In this document: in pieces, positions 26,687-35,671 of the stretch
How positions within the stretch are numbered: the stretch's first letter is position 1
How the letters are laid out: every line of letters begins with the position of its first letter
Origin: Bradyrhizobium genosp. L
GTDB lineage: Bacteria > Pseudomonadota > Alphaproteobacteria > Rhizobiales > Xanthobacteraceae
Reading direction: 5' to 3'
DNA: 64,000 bases
NCBI RefSeq assembly: GCF_015624485.1
Contig: NZ_CP061378.1
Span: 3,162,001-3,226,000 of the forward strand
Notes under the pieces: model-generated
What the model was told of the DNA's origin: nothing
Seen by the model: only the letters and a program-made list of their open reading frames with translations
Database searches by the model: none
Program-made: the position numbers and the translations under genes

Positions 26687-27086
26687 AGTTATGGCCTGGT
26701 TCGCTCTGATCGAATGAAAATGTCCGGACCAATATGCCAAGGCGGGGCTGGAAAAACCGTTAAGTCGCCATGGTTCCGGATCGGCTAAATCTACACCATT
26801 CCGGTCAGGATTTGTTTCTGTCACATGGCGCGCCGCGCCGCTTCGGCGCAGTTCGGCGTCGAAATCGTCGCTTTCCGACACGTGTCGCGATCGTTTCGCG
26901 GTTTTTCTGTTAACGCCGGGTTCACCATATCTGCGAGAGCCCAGGGCGTTCCGTACGTATACGGATGCTGCGGCGCGACGCGCCGCGCCGAGTCTCGTGT
27001 TATCGCGTAACCGATTGCTAACTGCGACTTGTAACGCCCTTTCCACTTGTCCTGCGTAACGATTGCTGCGCCCGGGGGAGATCAGC
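26687..27086. other. 400-bp divergent intergenic region with a direct repeat
   Basis: This gap separates the HerA-like gene from the GGDEF-EAL gene. No convincing ORF is present. A near-identical pair, GCGTAACCGATTGCT at 27005-27019 and GCGTAACGATTGCT at 27054-27067, lies just before the GGDEF-EAL start. It could be a pair of regulator sites; nothing else stands out. Confidence 0.4.
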
Positions 27087-28979
27087 GTGAGCGTCGACGA
27101 CCGCAATCCATCGTTTGGGAATGCCGACACAGGCTCGACCAAGGGGCTGGCCTTCTGCGCCGGCCTGTTGGTGGGAAGTTTGCTCGGCAGCGCTTCCCTG
27201 AACATGGGCCTGCGCGAAAGCCTGCTGATCGCCGCCGTCGTGGTGATGGCCGCCATCATCCTGGTGTTGCTGAAGCGGCACCAGGCCTCGGACGAACGGC
27301 TCGCCGCCGAGCGCCGCAATCTCTCGACCGCAGTGAACAACATTCCGCAGGGGCTCGTGCTCTACGATGCGTCGGCGCGCATCATCATCTGCAATCGCCC
27401 CTATATCGAGATGTTCGGGCTCTCGCCCGATATCGCCAAGCCGGGCTGCACGATGCAGCGGCTGATCGAGCACCGCAAGGAGACCGGCTCGTTCGACGGC
27501 GACGTCGACGAGTTCTGCAATGCCATCATCCGCAACGTTCAGCTCGGCAAGGGAACGCGTCAACTGACGGAAGCACCGGGCGGGCGCGCGATCGAGATCG
27601 TCAACACGCCGCTCAGGGAAGGCGGATGGGTGGCGACGATCGAGGACATCACCGAGCGCACCCGGGCCGACGAGAAGATCGCCCACATGGCGCATTACGA
27701 CGCGCTGACCGATCTGCCCAACCGGGTCTTGTTCCGCGAGCGGCTGGAGCAGGCGCTGAAGGCGATCCGCCCCGGCGAGCAGCTCGCCGTGATGTATATC
27801 GACGTCGACGAGTTCAAGAGCGTCAACGACGCGCTCGGTCATCAGATCGGTGACGAGCTGCTCAAGGCGCTCGCCGATCGCCTGCGCTCCTGCCTTGCGG
27901 ATACCGACGTCGCGGCGCGGCTCGGCGGCGACGAGTTCGCGGTGATCCAGACCGCGGTCAAGAGCCAGACCCAGACCATGCAGTTGCTCGCCGCGATCTA
28001 TCAGGCGATCCGCCAGCCGGTCGACTGCACCGGACATCTGATCACCACCGATGCCAGCATCGGCATCGCGCTGGCGCCCGGCGACGGGCTCGACCTCGAC
28101 CAGTTGCTGCGCAACGCCGACCTCGCGCTCTATGGCGCGAAGAGCGACGGGCGCCGCACCTACCGCTTCTTCGAGACCGGCATGGACGCGCGCGCCAAGG
28201 CGCGGCACAGCCTCGAACTGGAGCTGCGGCAGGCGATCGCCGACGATGGCTTCGAGCTGCATTATCAGCCGCTGCTGCATCTCGAGCAGGAGCGGGTCAC
28301 CTGTTGCGAGGCGCTGCTGCGCTGGCGGCATCCGGAACGCGGCATGATCTCGCCGGCGGATTTCATCCCGGTCGCGGAAGAGACCGGGCTGATCAACGAG
28401 CTCGGGCACTGGGTGCTCAACACCGCCTGCCGTGAAGCCGTGAACTGGCCCGATCACATTCACGTCGCGGTCAACGTCTCCCCGATCCAGTTCAAGAGCC
28501 CCGCGCTGGCGCTCAATGTCGCGGCCGCACTCGTATCGTCGGGACTAGCGGCCTCGCGGCTCGAGCTCGAGATCACCGAGGCCGTGCTGATCCGCGACGA
28601 CGAGGCCGCGCTCGATACCCTGCATCAGTTGCGCGAGCTCGGCGTGCGCATCGCGCTCGACGATTTCGGCACCGGCTATTCCTCGCTGAGCTATTTGCAG
28701 CGTTTCCCGTTCGACAAGATCAAGATCGACCGCGCCTTCATCAAGGATCTCGCCGGCACCGGCGCGTCCTCGACCATCGTCCAGGCCGTCGTCAACATTG
28801 CCGCCGCCAGCGACATGACCACTACCGCCGAAGGCGTCGAGACCGAGCAGCAGCGCAACATGCTTCGGATTCTCGGCTGCACCGAAATGCAGGGCTATCT
28901 GTTCAGCCGGCCGGTGGCGGCCGCTGACATCCGCAAGCTCCTGTCGGTGCACCGCGAGAAGACCGCCTCGGTCGCCTGA
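27087..28979 (+). CDS. Membrane PAS-GGDEF-EAL cyclic-di-GMP protein
   Basis: The protein has 630 residues. Two membrane segments at about 20-62 form an N-terminal hairpin. A PAS domain covers about 75-195, starting NNIPQGLVLYDASARIIICN. The diguanylate cyclase domain (200-365) has an intact GGDEF at 280-284 but no RxxD inhibition site at the usual place. The phosphodiesterase domain (375-625) has EAL at 408-410 and IALDDFGTGYSSLSYL. Both halves look catalytically competent, so net activity cannot be predicted. I start it at GTG 27087 because GGGGGAGA lies six bases upstream. Confidence 0.9.
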   Translation: MSVDDRNPSFGNADTGSTKGLAFCAGLLVGSLLGSASLNMGLRESLLIAAVVVMAAIILVLLKRHQASDERLAAERRNLSTAVNNIPQGLVLYDASARIIICNRPYIEMFGLSPDIAKPGCTMQRLIEHRKETGSFDGDVDEFCNAIIRNVQLGKGTRQLTEAPGGRAIEIVNTPLREGGWVATIEDITERTRADEKIAHMAHYDALTDLPNRVLFRERLEQALKAIRPGEQLAVMYIDVDEFKSVNDALGHQIGDELLKALADRLRSCLADTDVAARLGGDEFAVIQTAVKSQTQTMQLLAAIYQAIRQPVDCTGHLITTDASIGIALAPGDGLDLDQLLRNADLALYGAKSDGRRTYRFFETGMDARAKARHSLELELRQAIADDGFELHYQPLLHLEQERVTCCEALLRWRHPERGMISPADFIPVAEETGLINELGHWVLNTACREAVNWPDHIHVAVNVSPIQFKSPALALNVAAALVSSGLAASRLELEITEAVLIRDDEAALDTLHQLRELGVRIALDDFGTGYSSLSYLQRFPFDKIKIDRAFIKDLAGTGASSTIVQAVVNIAAASDMTTTAEGVETEQQRNMLRILGCTEMQGYLFSRPVAAADIRKLLSVHREKTASVA

Positions 28980-29078
28980 CGGCGGGCGCGCGCCGCCGCA
29001 TCCCGATATGTGATATCCGCCACGGAATATCACCTGGCAGCCGGCCATCTTGGATCTCAGCAACAAGAGGGCTCCGCC

Positions 29079-29267
29079 ATGTATTACCTCGTCAACGCAC
29101 TGCTCGTTCTGGCGATGGCGTTCTTCTTTTTTCTGCCGATGACCGATCGCCGGACGGCCTGGATGAAGCTCTGCATGGTCTGCACGCTCGCCGTCGTCTT
29201 GACGGTGTCGGCCACCGCGTCGTTCCGGCCGCACGTGCCGGCGGCGGTGATGATGTCGAAGGGCTGA
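29079..29267 (+). CDS. Small two-helix membrane protein
   Basis: The product has 62 residues. It starts MYYLVNALLVLAMAFFFFL and has a second hydrophobic segment, LCMVCTLAVVLTVSATASF, separated by MTDRRTAWMK. Both ends are short, so it is essentially a membrane hairpin. AGAGG precedes the ATG at 29079; the longer frame from 29010 lacks such a site. No known family is recognised. It lies 99 bp after the GGDEF-EAL gene on the same strand. Confidence 0.6.
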   Translation: MYYLVNALLVLAMAFFFFLPMTDRRTAWMKLCMVCTLAVVLTVSATASFRPHVPAAVMMSKG

Positions 29268-29319
29268 GATTTCCGGAATTAACCGGGCACGCTCGGCCGC
29301 CGACGCGGCCAATAATTTG

Positions 29320-29353
29320 TTGACGAGACCTAATCCTTTGTACACTAGTACAA
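29320..29353 (+). promoter_or_regulatory. Promoter with overlapping palindromic operator before the VOC dioxygenase
   Basis: TTGACG at 29320-29325 is followed 15 bp later by TACACT at 29341-29346. Overlapping this -10-like element is the palindrome TTGTAC-N4-GTACAA at 29338-29353. Its placement is that of an operator for a repressor of GntR or similar type. It is 74 bp upstream of the dioxygenase start. Confidence 0.5.
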
Positions 29354-29426
29354 ATGGAGTTGCCGCCGTTCGTCCGGCTGGGTGAACCGACGCCGGTTCG
29401 GCGCCGCCGCGGAAGGAGACCGCCTT

Positions 29427-30383
29427 ATGCAGCCGGAACCGATCTTCGATCTCGCTCATCTCGGACATATGGAGCTCTTGACGCCGAAGCCGGACGAGAG
29501 CCTGGCCTTCTTCGTCGAAATCATGGGCATGACGATCAGCGGCCGCAAGGCTGAGTCGGTCTATCTGCGCGGCTGGGACGATTACGAGCGCTATTCGCTC
29601 AAGCTCACGGCATCGAACACCTCCGGCATGGAGCACATGGCGTTGCGCGCGCGCAGCCCGCAGGCGCTGGAGCGCCGCGTCGCCGCGCTGAAGGGTTCTG
29701 GCTTCGACATCGGCTGGGTCGAGGGTGACATGGGGCAGGGACCGGCGTTCCGCTGCCGCGATCCTGACGGCCACGTCGTCGAGCTCTATTACGAGACCGA
29801 ATGGTACGAGGCGCCGCATGAGTTGAAGCCGGCGCTGAAGAACCAGGCCCAGCGCTTTCCGGCGCGCGGCGTCAATGTCCGCCGGCTCGACCATCTCAAC
29901 TGCCTCGCGGTCGACATCAAGGCCAACCGGCTGTTCTTCGAGAATTACCTCGGATGCCGCACCACCGAGCAGATCGTGCTCAACGACGGCACCGAAGCCG
30001 CGATGTGGATGACGATGTCGAACAAGAGTTACGACTTCGCCTATACGCGCGATCATTACGGCAAGACAGGCCGCTTCCATCACGTCACCTACGCGCTCGA
30101 CAGCCGCGAGGAAATCCTGCGCGCCGCCGACATCTTCCTCGAGCACGGCGTCCACATCGAGACCGGACCGCACAAGCACGCGATCCAGCAGACCTTCTTC
30201 CTCTATGTCTACGAGCCCGGCGGCAACCGTGTCGAGGTCGCCAATGCCGGCGCCCGCCTGATCCTGGCGCCGGACTGGAAGCCGATCGTGTGGACCGAGG
30301 AGGAGCGCAAGAAGGGACAGGCCTGGGGCTTGAAGACGATCGAGTCGTTCCACACCCACGGCACGCCGCCGGTGAAGGGCTGA
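29427..30383 (+). CDS. Extradiol (catechol 2,3-) dioxygenase of the VOC family
   Basis: The protein has 318 residues with two vicinal-oxygen-chelate repeats. Expected Fe ligands are in the second repeat: His in RRLDHLNCLAV, His in GRFHHVTYAL and Glu in EPGGNRVEVANAG. The first repeat has GHMELLTPKPDESLAFF. These enzymes open catecholic rings with O2 using ferrous iron. ATG 29427 follows AAGGAG at ideal distance. A P450 gene lies 117 bp downstream, which hints at an aromatic degradation unit; the substrate is unknown. Confidence 0.88.
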   Translation: MQPEPIFDLAHLGHMELLTPKPDESLAFFVEIMGMTISGRKAESVYLRGWDDYERYSLKLTASNTSGMEHMALRARSPQALERRVAALKGSGFDIGWVEGDMGQGPAFRCRDPDGHVVELYYETEWYEAPHELKPALKNQAQRFPARGVNVRRLDHLNCLAVDIKANRLFFENYLGCRTTEQIVLNDGTEAAMWMTMSNKSYDFAYTRDHYGKTGRFHHVTYALDSREEILRAADIFLEHGVHIETGPHKHAIQQTFFLYVYEPGGNRVEVANAGARLILAPDWKPIVWTEEERKKGQAWGLKTIESFHTHGTPPVKG

Positions 30384-30500
30384 ACGGTCCCGATATAGCC
30401 GCGGCATAAGTGCCGGCGATTTGATGTCGTCGGCCGCTCTTGCGCGTGCGGCTTTCCGCACCATGTTCCGCAGGCGTGAACGGCGGCATGGAGTGGCGCC

Positions 30501-31709
30501 ATGGCATCGCAGCCGGACTTTTCCAGCGAAACATTCAACCGAGATCCTGCCGCCGGCATTGCAGCCTTGCGGGCCCGCGGGCAACTCGTCGCGGTCAAGT
30601 TTCCGATCGTTGGCCGGGTCTGGCTGACCACCACCTACGACACGACCTCGGCGATGCTGAAGGACAGCGCGACGTTCACGCTGCGCAGGGAGGACGGCGA
30701 GGTTGCCGGCTTGCGCTGGTGGATGCCGAAATCGATCGCGGTCGTCGCCAACAACATGCTGACGATGGATGAGCCTGACCACACGCGGCTGCGCAGCATC
30801 GTCGATGAGGCGTTCCGCCGCCGCGCCGTGCTCGAGATGGAGCCGCATATCCGCGCCATCGCCGACGGCCTGGCCGATCAATTGTTCGCAGCCGGAAGCC
30901 CGGCCGATCTGATCGAGCGCTATGCGCGTGTGCTCCCGGTCTCGGTGATCTGCGAGCTGCTCGGCCTGCCGCCGGCCGACCGGCCGACATTCATCGCCTG
31001 GGCCAATGCGATGACACAGTTGAGGGGACCGATCAGCTTCCTGCGCATGATGGGCTCGCTGTCGAAGATGCGCCGATACCTCGCGCAGCAATTGCAGTCG
31101 GCGCGCGACCGGTGCGGTGAGGGACTGATCGCCGAACTGGTGCAAGTCGAAAAGGAAGGCGGCCGCATCGCGCCGGACGAAATGGTCTCGATGGTGTTCC
31201 TGCTGCTCGGCGCCGGCTCGGAGACCACGACGCATCTGATCAGCGGATCGGTGTTCGAGCTGCTCAGGGATCCCGCGCGACGCGATTGGCTCGTGGCCGA
31301 CTGGAGCCGCCTCGGCCTCGCGGTCGAGGAATTCCTGCGCTTCGTCTCGCCGGTGCAGTTCACCAAGCCGCGCTATGTCAGGCACGACGTCGAGCTCGGT
31401 GGCGTCAGGCTGAAGAAGGGCGACCGCGTGATGGCGATGATCGCGGCCGCCAACATCGATCCCGCGGCTCACGAGCATGCTGCAAGGATGGACCTCGAAC
31501 GCAAGCCGAACCGGCACGTTTCGTTCGGCACAGGCATCCATTTCTGCCTCGGCCATCAGCTCGCGCGGATCGAGGCGGCCTGCGCGTTGCAGGCACTGTT
31601 GACGCGCTGGCCGCGCCTGCAGCTTGCGGTCAAGCCCGAGCAGATCCGCTGGCGCGGACGGCCCGGCATCCGTTCGATCGACAGACTGCCGGTCGTCGCG
31701 GGCAGTTGA
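30501..31709 (+). CDS. Cytochrome P450
   Basis: The protein has 402 residues, a typical soluble bacterial P450. It has the oxygen-activation helix LLLGAGSETTTHLISG, the ExxR motif in AVEEFLRFVSP, and the heme loop FGTGIHFCLGHQLAR with Cys349 as heme ligand. It is a monooxygenase that needs ferredoxin and reductase, neither of which is next to it. It may act with the upstream ring-cleavage enzyme. The start at 30501 has GGAG about ten bases upstream. Confidence 0.92.
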   Translation: MASQPDFSSETFNRDPAAGIAALRARGQLVAVKFPIVGRVWLTTTYDTTSAMLKDSATFTLRREDGEVAGLRWWMPKSIAVVANNMLTMDEPDHTRLRSIVDEAFRRRAVLEMEPHIRAIADGLADQLFAAGSPADLIERYARVLPVSVICELLGLPPADRPTFIAWANAMTQLRGPISFLRMMGSLSKMRRYLAQQLQSARDRCGEGLIAELVQVEKEGGRIAPDEMVSMVFLLLGAGSETTTHLISGSVFELLRDPARRDWLVADWSRLGLAVEEFLRFVSPVQFTKPRYVRHDVELGGVRLKKGDRVMAMIAAANIDPAAHEHAARMDLERKPNRHVSFGTGIHFCLGHQLARIEAACALQALLTRWPRLQLAVKPEQIRWRGRPGIRSIDRLPVVAGS

Positions 31710-31790
31710 TCGCGCGCGGTGCGCTGGATCGTTGCTTGGCCTCGGGCGTTTGGTGTTAGGCTGCACCGGTAACGTCAGAGGAAAACGTCG

Positions 31791-33068
31791 ATGAGCGAAC
31801 AGACGACGGACAAGCGCGTGCGGGAGGCGTCTCGCAGGCATTTCCTTCGGGCGGGTGCAGCATTGGCCGGTGGCTCCGCAATGGCTGGAGTTGCCGGTTC
31901 TCGCGTGCTCGCCGAATCGGAAAATAACCTTCCGCCCAATGTGCCGGAATGGATGAAAGCGCCCGGCGATTCGATGGGCAGCCAGCCCTACGGCGCGCCA
32001 TCGGTCCATGAGAAGGGCGTCATCAAGAACATCTCGAAGACGCTGCCGCAATACATCTCCGCCTCCGGCCGTACGCCGCTGCAGGAGCTCGACGGCATCA
32101 TCACGCCGAACGGGCTGTTCTACGAGCGGCACCACGGCGGTGTGCCGACCATCGATCCGGCCGAGCACCGGCTGATGCTGCACGGCATGGTGGACCGCCC
32201 GATGCTGTTCACGATGGAAGACATCCGCCGCTTTCCGTCGCAGTCGCGCATCCACTTCCTCGAATGCTCCGGCAACCCGGTCTACACAAAACCGTATGGC
32301 AAGACGGCCTCCGACCTGGTCGGCCTGCTCAGCTGCGCCGAATGGACCGGCGTGCCGCTGAAGACCGTGCTCGATGAGGCGGGCCTGCAGGCCGGCGCCA
32401 AATGGATCGTGGCCGAGGGCGCCGATGCCGCGGCGCTGACGCGCTCGATCCCGATCGAGAAATGCCTCGACGACGCCATGCTGGTCTACAGCCAGAACGG
32501 CGAGCGGCTGCGCCCGCAGCAGGGCTATCCGCTGCGGCTGCTGCTGCCGGGCTTCGAGGGCAACATGAACGTGAAATGGTTGCGCCGGCTCAAGGTGGTC
32601 GCCGAGCCGGTCTATTCGCGCGAGGAGACCTCGAAATATACCGACCCGATGCCCGACGGCACGTCGCGCGAGTTCACCTTCTATATGGAAGCGAAGTCGA
32701 TCATCACCCGGCCCTCCGGCGGGCAGAAGCTGACGACAAAAGGCTTTCACGAGATCACCGGGATTGCCTGGAGCGGCCACGGCAAGATCAAGCAGGTCGA
32801 GGTCTCGGTCGATGACGGCAAGAGCTGGCAGGCTGCCGCGCTGCAAGAGCCGGTGTTGACACGGGCGCTGACGCGCTTCCGCTTGCCCTGGCATTGGGAT
32901 GGAACGCCGGCGGTGATCCAGAGCCGCGCCATCGACGAGACCGGCTATGTGCAGCCGACGCTCGCTGAGCTCGTCGCGGTGCGCGGGGTCAACTCGTTCT
33001 ATCATAACAACGCGATCTGGCCGTGGCGGATCGATGCTGAGGGAGAGGTGAGCAATGCGCAGGCTTGA
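31791..33068 (+). CDS. soxC: Sulfite dehydrogenase molybdenum subunit (SoxC-like)
   Basis: The protein has 425 residues. A Tat signal (SRRHFLRAGAALAGG, twin Arg at 15-16) sends the folded protein to the periplasm. The sulfite-oxidase molybdopterin domain has the cofactor-binding Cys159 in HFLECSGNPVY and the later GYPLRLLLPGFEGNMNVKWL. A dimerisation domain ends the protein. It oxidises sulfite or a SoxY-bound sulfane intermediate together with a cytochrome c. The rest of the sox system (soxXYZAB) is not in this window. Its 3' end overlaps the cytochrome gene by 14 bp. Confidence 0.88.
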   Translation: MSEQTTDKRVREASRRHFLRAGAALAGGSAMAGVAGSRVLAESENNLPPNVPEWMKAPGDSMGSQPYGAPSVHEKGVIKNISKTLPQYISASGRTPLQELDGIITPNGLFYERHHGGVPTIDPAEHRLMLHGMVDRPMLFTMEDIRRFPSQSRIHFLECSGNPVYTKPYGKTASDLVGLLSCAEWTGVPLKTVLDEAGLQAGAKWIVAEGADAAALTRSIPIEKCLDDAMLVYSQNGERLRPQQGYPLRLLLPGFEGNMNVKWLRRLKVVAEPVYSREETSKYTDPMPDGTSREFTFYMEAKSIITRPSGGQKLTTKGFHEITGIAWSGHGKIKQVEVSVDDGKSWQAAALQEPVLTRALTRFRLPWHWDGTPAVIQSRAIDETGYVQPTLAELVAVRGVNSFYHNNAIWPWRIDAEGEVSNAQA

Positions 33069-33600
33069 GACGAAGGCTGCATTGCTGGCCGGGGTCATCG
33101 CGTTGCTCGGCGGTACGGTTCATGCCGAGGAGCGCTACGGCATCGGGCGGGCGGCGACGGCCGCCGAGATCGCCGGCTGGAACATCGACATCGGCCGCGA
33201 CGGCGCCAACCTGCCACCGGGCAGCGGCAACGTCGAGCGCGGCCGCACGGTGTTCAGCGAGCAATGTGTGGCCTGCCACGGTGACAAGGGGCAGGGCGGA
33301 GTCGGCGACCGTCTGGTCGGTGGACAGGGCACGCTGGCGACCGCAAAACCGATCCGCACCGTCGGCAGCTACTGGCCATACGCCCCGACGCTGTTCGACT
33401 ACATCCGCCGCGCTATGCCGCAGAACGCGCCGCAATCGCTCAGCAATGAGGACGTCTACGCGGTGTCCGCCTATGTCCTCAGCCTGAACGGCATCGTGGC
33501 CGACAACGCCGTGCTCGACGCGAAGTCGCTCGCCGCGATCAAGATGCCGAACCGCGAGGGCTTCGTCAGCGATCCCAGGCCCGACGTGCATAATCACTGA
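33055..33600 (+). CDS. soxD: Periplasmic mono-heme cytochrome c (SoxD-like)
   Basis: The protein has 181 residues. A signal peptide ends near residue 24 (TVHAEE). One c-type heme site, CVACH, is at 71-75. A Met ligand is likely in the MPQNAPQSL segment. It should take electrons from the SoxC-like subunit. Classical SoxD proteins are about twice as long with two heme domains, so this is a short version and the complex may be closer to a stand-alone sulfite dehydrogenase. It overlaps soxC by 14 bp. Confidence 0.82.
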   Translation: MRRLETKAALLAGVIALLGGTVHAEERYGIGRAATAAEIAGWNIDIGRDGANLPPGSGNVERGRTVFSEQCVACHGDKGQGGVGDRLVGGQGTLATAKPIRTVGSYWPYAPTLFDYIRRAMPQNAPQSLSNEDVYAVSAYVLSLNGIVADNAVLDAKSLAAIKMPNREGFVSDPRPDVHNH

Positions 33601-33982
33601 GGGATGCTGCGTGGGTTGACGGTGTCGGGCGCAGACATCCTTTAGTCGTCTTGTCGAAAGCCGGGATGACACTGAATGTGTTGCGCGGTCGTGCCGCGTT
33701 GTCCCGTCCGGGCAGCTCTGCGGCGATCGCGGGTCTCACTTCGGCGTAAGTCTCACGTTCTCGCGACGTCGACCGTCTCACCTTTCGCAGTCGCGTGATT
33801 GCGTATGACGATCGATGCGAAAGCAGGCGCCGTCGCGCGCGAACCAGCGTCTCCACGCCTGAAAATGAATGGCCGTCGTCGCGTGCATGGCAGCCCAACA
33901 CGACGCGGACTAATCCTGCGCGAATGCGCGTGGCATGTCGCGCGCGGGGCAGGAAACAAAAACGACAATAAGGAAAACAACA
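33601..33982. other. 382-bp intergenic region without a recognised gene
   Basis: No ORF with convincing start and composition lies here on either strand. A long minus-strand frame crossing it is Arg/Cys-rich with no family resemblance and runs antisense to the next gene. The 3' end is A-rich and supplies the ribosome site of the small secreted protein. Confidence 0.4.
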
Positions 33983-34249
33983 ATGAAGAACCGCAAAGAA
34001 CTGATCGTGGCGTCGCTGGCATTTGCCGCAGCGTCGCTCGCCTTCGCATCGCCGGCGTCCGCGCAGTGTTCGGAATGCGCGCTCTATCCGAGCCGCGACC
34101 CCTTTACGCAGGGCCTGGCGATCACGCCCGCGGCGCCGGCGAACGACGTCGCGTCGCCGGCGGTACCGCGCTCCGCCAGGAACGCGCATGCCCAGCTCCG
34201 CCAGCATCATGCGCATCATGTCGCGAGCTCGGCTCGTCGGCAGAATTGA
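33983..34249 (+). CDS. Small secreted protein, His/Ala-rich
   Basis: The product has 88 residues. It begins MKNRKELIVASLAFAAAS with a clear Sec signal ending ASPASAQ near residue 28. The mature peptide has a CSEC pair and ends in a His/Arg-rich tail (HAQLRQHHAHHVASSARR). AAGGAAAA lies just upstream of the ATG. No family is recognised. The histidine tail could bind metal, but this is a guess. A hairpin terminator follows. Confidence 0.6.
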   Translation: MKNRKELIVASLAFAAASLAFASPASAQCSECALYPSRDPFTQGLAITPAAPANDVASPAVPRSARNAHAQLRQHHAHHVASSARRQN

Positions 34250-34273
34250 TCGCGACGTCGCTGAACCAGTCCA

Positions 34274-34305
34274 GAGCGCGATGCGATCGGATCGTCATCG
34301 CGCTC
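34274..34305. terminator. Hairpin between convergent genes
   Basis: GAGCGCGATG at 34274-34283 pairs perfectly with CATCGCGCTC at 34296-34305 across a 12-nt loop. It stands between the small secreted protein and the convergent aminotransferase. No U-tract is obvious, so it may be a repeat remnant related to the CGCGATGA element at 1770 acting as a barrier. Confidence 0.5.
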
Positions 34306-34315
34306 AGGTCATGTT

Positions 34316-35659
34316 CTAGTCGATGGCATTGAGCGCGCGGCGGATCGTGGTGAAGATCGCCGCGATCTGCTCCTCGGTGACGATCAGAGGGGGCGAGATC
34401 ATCAGCGTATCGGCGGCGGCGCGGATCAGGATGCCGTCATCATAGCTGCGGGCGGCGCATTCCGGGCCGCGGGTGCCCGGCGCCCCGTCGCGCGGCTTGA
34501 GATCGATCGCCGCCAACAGGCCGATGTTCCTGATATCGGTGACGTAGGGCGCGTCGCGCAGCGCATGCGCCGCCGCCTCCCAGATCGGGGCGATATTCTG
34601 CGCGCGCTCGAACAGGCCGAGGTCCTGATAGACGTCGAGTGCGGCGAGGCCTGCTGCGCAGGCCAGCGGATGCGCCGAATAGGTGTAGCCGTGGAACAGC
34701 TCGACGCTGTTCTCCGGGCCGTTCATCAGCGCGGAATACACCTTGCCGCTGGTGATGACGCCGCCCATCGGCACCGCCGCGTTGGTCATGCCCTTGGCGC
34801 AGGTCATGAGATCGGGCGTGACGCCGAGCGCATTCGCCGCGAACGGCGCGCCGAGCCGGCCGAAGCCGGTGATGACCTCGTCGAAGATCAGGAGGATGCC
34901 GTGCTGGTCGCAGATCTTGCGCAGCTTCTCGAGATAGCCGACCGGCGGCGGATAGACGCCGCCCGAGCCGGTGACGGGCTCGACGATGACCGCCGCGATC
35001 GTCGATGGATCGTGGATCAGCAAGAGCTTGTCCAGCTCATCGGCGAAATGCGCGCCCCATTGCGGCTGGCCGCGCGAGAACGCCGCATTTTCAGGGTCGT
35101 GGGTGTGCGGCAGATGGTCGACCTCGGGCAACAGCGGGCCGAAATCGCGGCGGTGGCGGAACAGGCCGCTCACCGACAAGCCGCCCCAGCCCATGCCATG
35201 ATAGGCTTTTGCGCGCGAGATGAAGCGGATGCGGTTGGCTTCACCGCGGGCGCGGTGATAGCCGCGCGCGATCTTGAGCGCGGTGTCGACCGATTCCGAG
35301 CCGGAATTGGTGAAGAACACGTGGTCGAGACCCTCAGGTGTAATCTCGGTGATGCGTCCGGCGAGCTCGAACGCGGCCGGATGGCTCATCTGGAACGAGG
35401 ACACGAAATCGAGCTTCGCCGCCTGTGCCTGGATCGCCTCGACGATGCGCTTCTGGCCGTGCCCGGCGTTGACGCACCACAGCCCCGCCATGCCGTCGAG
35501 AATCTGCTTCCCGTCGTGCGTGGTGTAGTGCATGCCCTCGGCGCCGACGAACAGCCGCGGATTGGCCTTGAACTGACGGTTCGGCGTCATCGGCATCCAG
35601 AACGGCTCCAGCGCCTCGCGGGTGAGGGGCGTGTTGGTCGCTGTGTGCGGTGAGCGCAT
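34316..35659 (-). CDS. Class III aminotransferase (beta-alanine/omega-amino acid:pyruvate type)
   Basis: The protein has 447 residues. The N-terminus FWMPMTPNRQFKANPRLFVG is characteristic of the omega-amino acid:pyruvate transaminases. It also has FFTNSGSESVDTALKIAR, AYHGMGWGGLSVSG, the cofactor aspartate in LLIFDEVITGFGRLG and the PLP lysine in TCAKGMTNAAVPMGG. It moves amino groups from beta-alanine or similar amines to pyruvate. It is 12 bp downstream of, and on the same strand as, the GntR regulator gene, and adjoins a peptide-type import locus, so it probably handles imported amines. Confidence 0.88.
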   Translation of the reverse strand: MRSPHTATNTPLTREALEPFWMPMTPNRQFKANPRLFVGAEGMHYTTHDGKQILDGMAGLWCVNAGHGQKRIVEAIQAQAAKLDFVSSFQMSHPAAFELAGRITEITPEGLDHVFFTNSGSESVDTALKIARGYHRARGEANRIRFISRAKAYHGMGWGGLSVSGLFRHRRDFGPLLPEVDHLPHTHDPENAAFSRGQPQWGAHFADELDKLLLIHDPSTIAAVIVEPVTGSGGVYPPPVGYLEKLRKICDQHGILLIFDEVITGFGRLGAPFAANALGVTPDLMTCAKGMTNAAVPMGGVITSGKVYSALMNGPENSVELFHGYTYSAHPLACAAGLAALDVYQDLGLFERAQNIAPIWEAAAHALRDAPYVTDIRNIGLLAAIDLKPRDGAPGTRGPECAARSYDDGILIRAAADTLMISPPLIVTEEQIAAIFTTIRRALNAID

Positions 35660-35671
35660 GGAGGCCTCCTG

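Noticed and set aside
28545..33098. 1517-codon open frame on the minus strand
   Set aside because: It runs antisense to the end of the GGDEF-EAL gene, the VOC dioxygenase, P450 and SoxC genes, is Arg/His/Asp-rich and matches no family. It is a high-GC shadow.
33566..34219. 217-codon minus-strand ORF
   Set aside because: Arg/Cys-rich, overlaps the secreted protein gene in antisense and has no recognisable domain.
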